A stretch of 64,000 nt of DNA from Flavivirga rizhaonensis (GTDB taxonomy: Bacteria > Bacteroidota > Bacteroidia > Flavobacteriales > Flavobacteriaceae), in contig NZ_SRSO01000022.1 in NCBI RefSeq assembly GCF_004791695.1, positions 31,663 to 95,662 on the forward strand. The letters are read 5' to 3'. Shown here piece by piece: positions 1-7,681 of this stretch. How positions within the stretch are numbered: the first letter of the stretch is position 1; the number at the start of each line of letters is the position of its first letter. Under the pieces are notes generated by a model. The model was not told the DNA's origin. It searched no databases and saw only the letters and a program-made list of their open reading frames with translations. The translations under genes and the position numbers were made by a program.

Positions 1-811
1 ATGTATCGGAAACTATATTATTATAATACGAAATAGCATTATTTAATGCGCTTTGATTTTCTGGATAAGTTACTTGATAATTTAATAATTCATCTACAGC
101 ACTGGAATATATAACTCTGGCATTTTCTGTTGTAAGGAATTTGGTAATGCTTCTATCATAGCCTTTTCTTAAATAATTAACATAAGCTGTATCCAACATA
201 TAACGATATATAGACGGTGACACATCACTAATTACGGCTCTTGGGTATGGCGGACACCCGCCATAATCTGCAGCATCAAATTCTAACCGTTGGATAGCTT
301 TACCAAAATCTGGATCTGTTTGGCTATAAACAGTTCTATTTAATGATTGTAATGTCATCATTCCACTACACATGGCACAAGGCTCTAATGATGTGTATAA
401 TGTATAGGGGTTATCATCTTCATTTTTTAACGAAAAATATTGTGTCATGCCTAAATAGCTAGTCATGAGTCTAACTTCCCCATGTTGTGTACTATTAGCT
501 GTGGTATCCACACAGTTTCTAGCCCATTTAACGACTTGACCTGATGGTGCAATTAATACAGAACCAATATTGTAACCTCTAACTGGATTAGTTTCTGGAG
601 TCTGCCAGTTTTTATACACCGCAGCTAAGGAAAGTAAACTAAAGATTTTATCTTTTTCAATTTGAACATCATTTGTCTCTGAATAAGTATTTTTACAGGT
701 AGTCGTAGACGATGGTCCTGTAGCTAAATCAACAACTTCTTGTTTTTTCTCATGCTTTCTACATGATGTTGAAATAATTAGTAGCGCAAATAAATAAACA
801 CATTTTTTCAT
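1..811 (-). CDS. Nucleoside/tRNA deaminase-like lipoprotein, 3' end outside the window
   Basis: Reading leftward from the ATG at 811, 270 codons stay open to the window edge, so the C-terminus is missing. The N-terminus (MKKCVYLF...STSC17) looks like a lipoprotein signal with the lipidated Cys at 17. The body carries the zinc-dependent cytidine/deoxycytidylate-deaminase signature: H110-x-E112 and, about 33 residues later, P144-C145-A-M-C148. This family hydrolytically deaminates cytosine, guanine or adenine in bases, nucleosides or tRNA. The spacing and PCxxC form resemble the TadA/guanine-deaminase branch. What is odd is the location: these enzymes are normally cytosolic, and this one appears to be exported and anchored. 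The substrate cannot be inferred. The fold call is fairly sure, the export is likely, the function is open. Confidence 0.75.
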   Translation of the reverse strand, partial: MKKCVYLFALLIISTSCRKHEKKQEVVDLATGPSSTTTCKNTYSETNDVQIEKDKIFSLLSLAAVYKNWQTPETNPVRGYNIGSVLIAPSGQVVKWARNCVDTTANSTQHGEVRLMTSYLGMTQYFSLKNEDDNPYTLYTSLEPCAMCSGMMTLQSLNRTVYSQTDPDFGKAIQRLEFDAADYGGCPPYPRAVISDVSPSIYRYMLDTAYVNYLRKGYDRSITKFLTTENARVIYSSAVDELLNYQVTYPENQSALNNAISYYNNIVSDT

Positions 812-1559
812 AATTAATAGTTTTAGTTTCTTGTTTAAGAAAAAGTTATTGGTCCTTGGATTTGGATCAAAAAGCTTAATATTGATTTTCTATTAATTAT
901 TAATTAGGAATTCTTAAATGTAAGTAATTTTGTAGGAATTTACCTTTATATTGATTGTTAAATCCAAAATTGTTACTAATTTATAATCATTCTACACATT
1001 TGTTAACCCAAAATGCATCTTTAAAAAAAGAAGTTTTTCTGTGATATGAGCAAAACCGAGATAAATGCTTTTAAAGCAGAAATACAAGACAATTTTGACG
1101 AAATATTTAAGTTTTTCTAAATAGTATTTTGTAAAAGCAAAAAAAGCTATGAAAACACAACAACTTCATCGTTTTTATAATATTGATTTACCACACGTTA
1201 AATCAATAATCGATAATACACATATAATTAAATTCCTAGATTCATTGTGAAATAATGGCTGTAAAAGTGAGTATTTCTAAGCCCTTTTATCTTAAATTCT
1301 ATACACATATACCTTTTCTAAACCAATCAATTTCCGGTAATTAAAACGGGAAAAACCCTATAAAATTAATCAGGTAAAATCACCCCGATAAAAGGGGAAA
1401 CTTCATTAATACCAATTGTTTATAACATGTAATTTTGGATAAGAAATTACTGACTATATCTATTTAAGCATTTGTAGTAAAGACTATAAATAAAACAGTG
1501 GGAATAACCTGAAAAACCACTATAAAAGGGAGTAGGGATTTATTCAAATACATTTTAAT
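812..1559. other. Long intergenic stretch with two tiny ORFs, possible gene remnant
   Basis: About 750 bases separate the deaminase-like gene from the Nif11-like gene. Two short plus-strand ORFs are visible, 1046-1120 (24 codons, MSKTEINAFK...) and 1149-1250 (33 codons, MKTQQLHRFY...). They could be pieces of one decayed gene or chance ORFs; I recognise no family. The rest is very AT-rich and should hold the promoters of the two divergent flanking genes. I could not place a convincing TTG-N19-TAnnTTTG match. Confidence 0.35.
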
Positions 1560-1567
1560 ATGAATGA

Positions 1568-1804
1568 TTGCTCAAAAAAACAGCAGAAGATTTTGTAAAC
1601 TACCTGATAGTTCAGGACAATTCAAAGGAAATTCTTTCCTTAAAAAATCATGATCAAGTATTGGAGCTTGCCAAAGCTAAAGGGTATGAAATTAATCTGG
1701 CAGAACTTCAACGAGAAATGAAAAGGTTGGTTACTTTTTCTCTATCAAGAAAGGGAGTTCCACAATGGGTCGTAGACCGTATGTCTGTAGATGTACATGA
1801 TTAA
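1568..1804 (+). CDS. Nif11-like leader/precursor-type small protein
   Basis: The 78-residue protein matches the pattern of the Nif11 domain (N-terminal part of Nif11/nitrile-hydratase-like RiPP precursors): an amphipathic start (KKTAEDFVNYL), then a helix ending in VLELAKAKGYEINLAEL, followed by a short tail (about residues 50-78) that would be the core region. Nif11 domains serve as recognition leaders for modifying enzymes in ribosomally made peptides. There is no obvious Gly-Gly cleavage motif and no Cys/Ser/Thr-rich core. The frame opens right after an in-frame TGA (1565-1567), leaving TTG 1568 as the first usable start. An ATG at 1560 is in a different frame, joined to this one only through an A7 run at 1574-1580. 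The two downstream genes follow at 70 and 17 bases. Confidence 0.6.
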   Translation: MLKKTAEDFVNYLIVQDNSKEILSLKNHDQVLELAKAKGYEINLAELQREMKRLVTFSLSRKGVPQWVVDRMSVDVHD

Positions 1805-1874
1805 TTTACTTGAGCACTGTACAAAACTTTGGCAGTGCTCATATTTTTTGTTATGATTCTAAAATTTAAAAGAT

Positions 1875-2468
1875 ATGTTTAAAATAATTGATAATTTTTA
1901 TAATAACCCTGATAAAATTAGGGATTTTGCTTTAAAATGTACCTATAAAAAACCTATTTCAGCCAAGTGGAATGGGCTTCGATCTGTAGAGAAACATGAC
2001 TCTACTAAAAGTACACTTTTTAAAATAGCCGAGCTTTTAAATTTGAAAAATAAACCTAATTGGAAACAGATAGAAATTTCAGATAATTTTTGGCAACGAG
2101 CTTCTGTTGGAATGTTTAATACACTATACTCTGGCGAAGAAGATACGATTCATTTTCATTATTTCACAGGACGATGGTCTGGTGTATGTTATTTGGCTCC
2201 AGAACAGTTTTGCAAGGAAAAAATAGCTTTATCATTCTTTCGTCACAAAGAAAAGGGTATAACAACTGTAGATTCTTTAGATAAAGAAGACGTATTAAAT
2301 ATCAAAAAAGACCTTGAGAATGAGAGTTTATGGGAAGTTATTGATACAGTAGAAATGAAATATAACAGAATGATTGTATTTGATGGTCAATATTTTCACA
2401 AGGCTTCAGATGGATTTGGTACCAGTCCAAACGATTGTCGTTTAACCCAACTTTTTGGCTTTAATTAA
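1875..2468 (+). CDS. 2-oxoglutarate/Fe(II) dioxygenase-like protein (DUF6445-like)
   Basis: The 197-residue protein has the layout of small prolyl-hydroxylase-like dioxygenases. It shows a first metal-ligand region IHFHYF with H93 and H95 and the strand GVCYLAP after it, then a distal FDGQYFH175 and a C-terminal CR189LTQLFGF that would bind the 2-oxoglutarate carboxylate. It resembles the family I know as DUF6445. Known relatives hydroxylate amino-acid side chains or small molecules; the substrate here is unknown. Its position between a Nif11-like precursor and a multispanning membrane protein suggests it may act on the small protein. It starts 70 bases after that gene and ends 17 bases before the next, so the three are probably one transcript. 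Fold moderately sure, role inferred. Confidence 0.55.
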   Translation: MFKIIDNFYNNPDKIRDFALKCTYKKPISAKWNGLRSVEKHDSTKSTLFKIAELLNLKNKPNWKQIEISDNFWQRASVGMFNTLYSGEEDTIHFHYFTGRWSGVCYLAPEQFCKEKIALSFFRHKEKGITTVDSLDKEDVLNIKKDLENESLWEVIDTVEMKYNRMIVFDGQYFHKASDGFGTSPNDCRLTQLFGFN

Positions 2469-2485
2469 TAAATTAAAACAACTTT

Positions 2486-3829
2486 ATGAGTTTAAAAATT
2501 ATACTTATTGGTACCATAATTCATTTATTTGTTTATTCAGCGTCATTTGGGTTTTTTAAACACAAATTTAGAGTATACCCCATAGGTGGGTTGTATTTAA
2601 ATTCATTTTTGTTCAGCGTTGTAGAAATCATTTTATTTATAACACTTGTCTGCGGGGTTTGCTATAATACTAAAATAATAAGCCTAATACTTTTTATTAC
2701 TTTGTCATTGTACATATTAAATTTTTCAAAACGCCTATCTAATCATTTAATATTAGTTTGGTTCATAGTTCTGTACAATACTATATTACACTTCTTATCC
2801 ATTTCGAATAAGGATGAAAGTTTAAATTCCTTTATTCAGGTTTTGTTTTTGTTAACTCTTTTTTTTGCCGGATTTCATAAACTGAATAGCAGTTTTTTCA
2901 ACTTTCAGACTAGCTGCGGGTCAGGTAGTTTACTACAACTAGCTTTATTAAAAGGAATGAAGTTAAATCGCGTTAATAATGTATTCATAATTTTTGGAAT
3001 TTACTTTGTAGTTTTCTTAGAGTGTTATAGCTTATTACCATTATTTTTTGATGTATTTACGTCTGTATATGTAATACTTATTAGTTTGCTTATAATAGGT
3101 TTTGGTTACATTGCTCATATTCACTTCTCTATAATAATGCTAGGATGTCTTCTATCATTTTCAAATGAAATAGCGTTTCATTTAAATACTCAGATCTGGG
3201 CTATTATTGTTATAATATCACTTATCTTATTCAGAGCTTTGGGAAACTATTATAATTATTTATTACCCGTTTTGGCAAAGTTTAATTTTCTGGTTTTTTC
3301 TGTATTAAGTACGTTTCTTTTATATGTTGTACTTGAAAATATATACAATTTTAAGAAAGATTTTTCTGGAATACTTTTGGTCAAACCTACAAGTATACCA
3401 TTAATTTTTCTTTACGTTTTAAATAGTCTAGGGCCATATTTAGGAGTTAAATACGAGTTTAGTTTTGCGATGTTTAGTAATCTTAAATATAATTGCCAGA
3501 ATCACTTTATTATTAAAAGGCCTCTACTTAAAATGAAAGTAAGATATTTTGAGATAAAAAAAATAAAAGGTGTTCCAGATTCAATTTTAGTTAATTTCTT
3601 GAAAGACTATAAAGTGTGTCATTATAATATAGGCTACTTGATGGATGTTTGTAATATTATTGTTAAGTCAGAAGATTTTAAAAACTTTAAAATTATTGGG
3701 GCGTATACAGATTCCAATGAATTGGTTACAATAGATCGATACTCATTGTTAAAACTATCTTTAACAGAAAAATTAGGAATCTTTCCCTTTCAAATATCAA
3801 AATCAGATTTATATACCATACCAGCTTAA
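2486..3829 (+). CDS. Multispanning membrane protein, HTTM / vitamin-K-carboxylase-like
   Basis: The 447-residue protein is mostly hydrophobic up to about residue 330, with roughly ten membrane segments, followed by a soluble tail of about 100 residues. Features recalling the HTTM domain (the membrane domain of vitamin-K-dependent gamma-carboxylase and its bacterial homologues) are the segment AGFHKLNSSFF, an acidic residue in the next helix (FLECYSLLPLF), and the motif LGVKYEFSFAMFSNLKYN near the end of the membrane part, which I associate with this group. It lies 17 bases after the dioxygenase-like gene. If it is HTTM-like, it could modify or handle the Nif11-type product at the membrane. 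A simple transporter or an unrelated membrane protein is also possible. Confidence 0.5.
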   Translation: MSLKIILIGTIIHLFVYSASFGFFKHKFRVYPIGGLYLNSFLFSVVEIILFITLVCGVCYNTKIISLILFITLSLYILNFSKRLSNHLILVWFIVLYNTILHFLSISNKDESLNSFIQVLFLLTLFFAGFHKLNSSFFNFQTSCGSGSLLQLALLKGMKLNRVNNVFIIFGIYFVVFLECYSLLPLFFDVFTSVYVILISLLIIGFGYIAHIHFSIIMLGCLLSFSNEIAFHLNTQIWAIIVIISLILFRALGNYYNYLLPVLAKFNFLVFSVLSTFLLYVVLENIYNFKKDFSGILLVKPTSIPLIFLYVLNSLGPYLGVKYEFSFAMFSNLKYNCQNHFIIKRPLLKMKVRYFEIKKIKGVPDSILVNFLKDYKVCHYNIGYLMDVCNIIVKSEDFKNFKIIGAYTDSNELVTIDRYSLLKLSLTEKLGIFPFQISKSDLYTIPA

Positions 3830-4271
3830 TTGTAAAAGCTGTATAAAGAATAAATTTCTGGGCAGTTATTTATACATGTCAAAAAGAAATTGTATAAATA
3901 TGGCATTATCTGAATTTATTCTATCATTAAAAAGATTTTCGTATAAATCCTTTACCATTTTTATTTGGCTATAGATATTGATATTTTAAGTGTTCGTGTA
4001 CTGAATCAAAGTATGGATTATGAAAACAATCTGTAATCTTACAGGTATAGCACTCACCATAATAAAACTACAAATTTAAAAGCTTCTTTAAAAATGTAAT
4101 GGAATATTCTCTTTGCAGAGAGGGCTGAGGCAAGGAGACAAAATGTTTATGGAATGGGATTATCCTCTCTGATTTTCAATTTTCAAGTACGTATCTACTT
4201 TTAAATTATTCGTAGTAGCACGTTTTTTGAGAACAAAAAAACTATCATATTTACTCTTTAGAAGTTTTAAT
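3830..4271. other. Intergenic stretch with a repeat-like palindromic patch
   Basis: About 440 bases without a convincing gene. The segment near 4105-4145 (tattctctttgcagagaggg, then gctgaggcaaggag) resembles the dispersed 'ctctccc...gagaggg' repeats common in flavobacterial genomes; a related copy lies at 55942-55979. Otherwise I see only AT-rich sequence leading into the decayed gene that follows. Confidence 0.4.
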
Positions 4272-4802
4272 ATGAAGAATATCTCAATTGTTTAATAATG
4301 ATACTTTACTTCTCGTTAGTATCGTGTGCTAATGACGATGAAAAACATATCATATCAACGAACCTCATAATTAGTTTCAGTAGAGCAGAAGCCGAAGTAA
4401 ACAAACTTACAAGAAGCAGCATGCAGAAAGTGTTAACCAGTCATACGATTAGCTACTATGATACTGTATATCGCAAGCAAAAAATTAAGGGCATTTAAGT
4501 TTAAAAGAGGTTTTAGAACTTGGTTATAACATCGATCTAGACACTGTCTTAAATGCTACATTTACCTTTAAGGCTCTTGATGGTTTTCAAGACACAACCA
4601 CTAGTATACAGGTCAATGAACCTGGGGATATATCGCTTTTGAAGATATGGATGTCAAAGGTATTGACCACTGGGAACCAGTAGTTACCGAAAGCAACAAT
4701 AATCCGGCTCCATATTATCTAGTATGGATCAAGCCGCAATAGACACCTGCAGATGGATATCCATGGCCATATCAGCTATTTGCAATTGACCTAGCAGAGT
4801 GA
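4272..4802 (+). pseudogene. Decayed small lipoprotein gene with several frameshifts and a stop
   Basis: Pieces of one roughly 175-residue protein lie in three frames. It begins with ATG 4272 (MKNISIV), shifts frame near 4293 to continue as a lipoprotein signal (MILYFSLVSCANDDE) and runs to about 4490. It then shifts again into HLSLKEVLELGYNIDLDTV and on through TFKALDGFQD, and near 4625 into a third frame with IAFEDMDVKGIDHWEPV, APYYLVW and YPWPYQLFAIDLAE, ending at TGA 4800-4802. An in-frame TAG interrupts the last piece at 4739. The pattern reminds me of small proteins that accompany c-type cytochromes or molybdopterin-type oxidoreductases, but I cannot name the family. That it is broken is clear; what it was is not. 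Confidence 0.65.
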
Positions 4803-5116
4803 AAAGCCTAAACTACATACAATAAAACTCAAAAAAATAAAGTTTATAAAGCAATTTTATTGATGTCGGATTATAATATCAAAATGAACTATAATGTACT
4901 GCGTTATATTATTAATAGCAAGAAAGCATCCAGAAATGGATGCTTTTTTATTTAAAAATACGATATTTGCTCCTCTAACTGCGTAAAAGGGTAGAAAACA
5001 ACATCTTTTTTAACATGCAATATGCTATATATTAAATGTTTATAGTCATAAAAGGTGTAGTAAATAGCCTGCCTTGTCCTAATTAGCAAGGATGCGCCAA
5101 AAATGAAGAATTTATT
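4803..5116. other. Intergenic stretch between the pseudogene and the small membrane protein gene
   Basis: About 310 bases holding the hairpin listed separately (4923-4949) and AT-rich sequence. No gene is visible. The promoter of the CAL67264-like gene and ettA should lie in the last 100 bases, but no clear consensus is seen. Confidence 0.4.
4923..4949 (+). terminator. Rho-independent terminator
   Basis: Stem AAGCATCC / GGATGCTT with a six-base loop (AGAAAT), followed by a T run. It lies downstream of the decayed lipoprotein gene and presumably ended its transcript. Confidence 0.75.
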
Positions 5117-5299
5117 ATGGCAATGAATAAGAACACTGTGTTAGCTTGGGCTACATGGGTAATGATTTTTGTAGGACTAGCATTGATTGGTCTTGGAGCT
5201 TTTAGATATGATGATGTTGCTGGCTGGGGTTTTGCTGCAGTAGGTGTAGGCTTTTTTGCTAATGCATGGGTCTTTAATGCTTTAAAAGGAAGAGTTTAG
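5117..5299 (+). CDS. CAL67264-family small membrane protein
   Basis: A 60-residue protein with two hydrophobic segments (about residues 8-27 and 34-53) joined by a short polar turn (FRYDDVAGWG). It matches my memory of the CAL67264 family, a short flavobacterial membrane protein regularly found just upstream of ettA, as here (68 bases). The start could be ATG 5117 or ATG 5123 (MNKNT). No function is known. The conserved pairing with a ribosome-associated ATPase suggests only shared expression. Confidence 0.75.
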   Translation: MAMNKNTVLAWATWVMIFVGLALIGLGAFRYDDVAGWGFAAVGVGFFANAWVFNALKGRV

Positions 5300-5367
5300 T
5301 GTTTCCTGTTTATTTTATTTACAATTATCACATATTAAGTCTTACGACTATAAATTAATAATTAATA

Positions 5368-7059
5368 ATGAGCGACGATAAGAAAGTAATTTTCTCAATG
5401 TCTGGTTTAACCAAGACATTTCAAGGTGCCAATACACCAGTATTAAAAAATATTTATTTAAGCTTCTTTTATGGAGCTAAAATTGGAATTTTAGGTCTTA
5501 ATGGTTCAGGTAAATCTACATTATTAAAAATCATTGCAGGCGTTGATAAAAATTTTCAAGGAGATGTCACCTTTTTACAAGATTACTCCGTTGGATTTTT
5601 AGAGCAAGAACCAAAGCTAGATCATGATAAAACAGTGATGGAAGTAGTACGTGAAGGTGCTGCCGAAACTGTTGCTATTCTTGACGAGTATAATAAGATT
5701 AATGACATGTTTGGTTTGGAAGAAGTGTATTCCGATCCAGACAAAATGGAGAAGTTAATGAACCGTCAGGCAGAGCTTCAAGATCAAATTGATGCAGCCA
5801 ATGCTTGGGAACTCGATACCAAACTAGAAATCGCTATGGATGCCTTGCGTACTCCAGATGGTGATAAGAAAATTGGTGTACTTTCCGGAGGAGAGAAACG
5901 CCGTGTAGCACTATGTCGTTTGCTTTTGCAGGAACCAGACGTATTGTTATTAGATGAGCCTACCAACCATTTAGATGCAGAGTCGGTACACTGGCTAGAA
6001 CATCATTTAGCACAATATAAAGGGACTGTGATTGCAGTAACGCACGATAGATACTTTTTGGATAATGTAGCGGGTTGGATCTTAGAGTTAGATAGAGGAG
6101 AAGGTATCCCATGGAAAGGAAACTATTCCTCTTGGTTAGATCAGAAATCAAAACGTTTAGCACAAGAAAGTAAAACAGCATCTAAACGTCAAAAAACCTT
6201 AGAACGTGAGTTGGAATGGGTAAGACAAGGTGCCAAAGGCCGTCAAACCAAACAAAAAGCACGTTTAAAGAATTACGATAAGTTAATGAGTCAAGATCAA
6301 AAACAACTTGACGAAAAACTAGAAATATACATCCCTAATGGACCAAGGTTAGGAACCAATGTTATTGAAGCTACAGGTGTTAGTAAAGGGTATGATGATA
6401 AATTGTTATACGATGATTTAAACTTTAATCTACCACAAGCAGGAATTGTTGGGGTTATTGGACCAAACGGAGCTGGTAAAACTACTATTTTCAGAATGAT
6501 AATGGGAGAAGAAACGCCAGATAAAGGCGAGTTTAAAGTAGGAGAGACCTCCCAAATAGCTTATGTAGATCAAAGTCATTCCAATATAGATCCAGAAAAA
6601 TCAATTTGGCAAAACTTTAGTGATGAGCAAGAATTGGTTATGATGGGAGGAAAACAAGTAAATTCACGAGCTTATTTAAGTCGTTTTAATTTCTCAGGAA
6701 GCGAACAAAATAAGCAAGTAAAATTACTTTCTGGAGGAGAAAGAAACCGTTTACACCTTGCCATGACACTTAAAGAAGAAGGCAACGTATTACTTTTGGA
6801 TGAGCCAACAAATGATCTTGATGTAAATACATTACGAGCACTAGAAGAAGGGCTGGAAAACTTTGCTGGTTGTGCTGTAGTTATATCGCACGATAGATGG
6901 TTTTTAGATAGAATATGCACACACATCCTTGCTTTTGAAGGAGACTCTCAAGTCTATTTCTTTGAAGGTAGTTTTAGTGATTACGAAGAAAATAAAAAGA
7001 AACGTCTTGGTGGCGATTTAATGCCAAAACGAATAAAGTATAAAAAACTAGTAAGATAA
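5368..7059 (+). CDS. ettA: Energy-dependent translational throttle protein EttA (ABC-F ATPase)
   Basis: The 563-residue protein has two ABC ATPase domains and no membrane part. The first Walker A is GLNGSGKST (43-51) with signature LSGGEKRR and Walker B LLLDEPTNHLD. The second has GPNGAGKTT, LSGGERNR and LLLDEPTNDLD. Between them lies the basic, helical P-site tRNA interaction motif (the RLAQES...RELEWVRQGAKGRQTKQKARL region). EttA binds the ribosomal E site and gates the first peptide bond according to the ATP/ADP ratio. Length and motif order are those of the EttA subgroup of ABC-F proteins, and this is among the most certain calls in the window. It ends 7 bases before a strong terminator. 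Confidence 0.95.
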   Translation: MSDDKKVIFSMSGLTKTFQGANTPVLKNIYLSFFYGAKIGILGLNGSGKSTLLKIIAGVDKNFQGDVTFLQDYSVGFLEQEPKLDHDKTVMEVVREGAAETVAILDEYNKINDMFGLEEVYSDPDKMEKLMNRQAELQDQIDAANAWELDTKLEIAMDALRTPDGDKKIGVLSGGEKRRVALCRLLLQEPDVLLLDEPTNHLDAESVHWLEHHLAQYKGTVIAVTHDRYFLDNVAGWILELDRGEGIPWKGNYSSWLDQKSKRLAQESKTASKRQKTLERELEWVRQGAKGRQTKQKARLKNYDKLMSQDQKQLDEKLEIYIPNGPRLGTNVIEATGVSKGYDDKLLYDDLNFNLPQAGIVGVIGPNGAGKTTIFRMIMGEETPDKGEFKVGETSQIAYVDQSHSNIDPEKSIWQNFSDEQELVMMGGKQVNSRAYLSRFNFSGSEQNKQVKLLSGGERNRLHLAMTLKEEGNVLLLDEPTNDLDVNTLRALEEGLENFAGCAVVISHDRWFLDRICTHILAFEGDSQVYFFEGSFSDYEENKKKRLGGDLMPKRIKYKKLVR

Positions 7060-7065
7060 ATTTTT

Positions 7066-7096
7066 AAAACGCCTGCTGAAAAGTGGGCGTTTTTTA
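7066..7096 (+). terminator. Rho-independent terminator after ettA
   Basis: Stem AACGCC / GGCGTT, extended by CT/AG pairs around a GAAA loop, followed by six T. It closes the ettA transcript and overlaps the stop codon of the convergent small gene. Confidence 0.8.
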
Positions 7097-7333
7097 TTTG
7101 TTGTCATACATATGCCCCTCGGTAAAATCTTTATAAGTTTCCTCTTCATCAGGCATTTTTGTATCCATACTATTTAACTTTTCATTTTCCTTTTTTAGTT
7201 TATAGGATTTTCTAACACCTAAAATCAATAAAATTGAAAAAATGAGAACAACAATGATTAGTACAGTAACAATATCAGATTGGTTAATTAATAAGGGAGT
7301 TAATAAAAATATAGTCGAATAGTTGGATAACAT
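7094..7333 (-). CDS. Small single-span membrane protein of unknown function
   Basis: A 79-residue protein with a hydrophobic N-terminus, one strong membrane segment (about residues 22-42, VTVLIIVVLIFSILLILGV), a basic stretch RKSYKLKKENEK and an acidic tail ending EGHMYDNK. The positive charges after the span suggest the tail is cytoplasmic. It is convergent with ettA. I recognise no family; it may be real because hydrophobicity and tail are coherent and it fills the gap, but no homologue can be named. Confidence 0.5.
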   Translation of the reverse strand: MLSNYSTIFLLTPLLINQSDIVTVLIIVVLIFSILLILGVRKSYKLKKENEKLNSMDTKMPDEEETYKDFTEGHMYDNK

Positions 7334-7681
7334 ATATTATCGTATGTCTTTGATTAATAGTCACTCAAATATAATATAATTTATTTAGAAGGCAATTTTA
7401 AAGTAGCCATTTAGGGCATAAAAAAATAGTGAAATCTTAAAAAAATGTAACATTTTAACAACAAATTATACTAATAGTTAAAGTACTGTAAGTTGAGAAA
7501 TTACCTCACAAATTAAAATTTGAGATTTCCGTTTATCCGTTTAATTGTCATTTCTTAGTTTGTGTTGAACTTATTTCGGTAAAAAGGGTGTCTAAAAGCA
7601 TTTGTTTGCTTTTAAAATTGATTTTTTTTAACGACATTGCTTATCTAAAATATATATAATTTAAAAAAACATTCTAACCTT
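7334..7681. other. Divergent intergenic region with a partial dispersed repeat
   Basis: About 350 AT-rich bases between two divergent genes, so both promoters should be here. At 7560-7590 the text gtgttgaacttatttcggta resembles the dispersed repeat at 16985-17020 (tgctgaacttgtttcagta), suggesting a degenerate copy. No gene seen. Confidence 0.4.
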
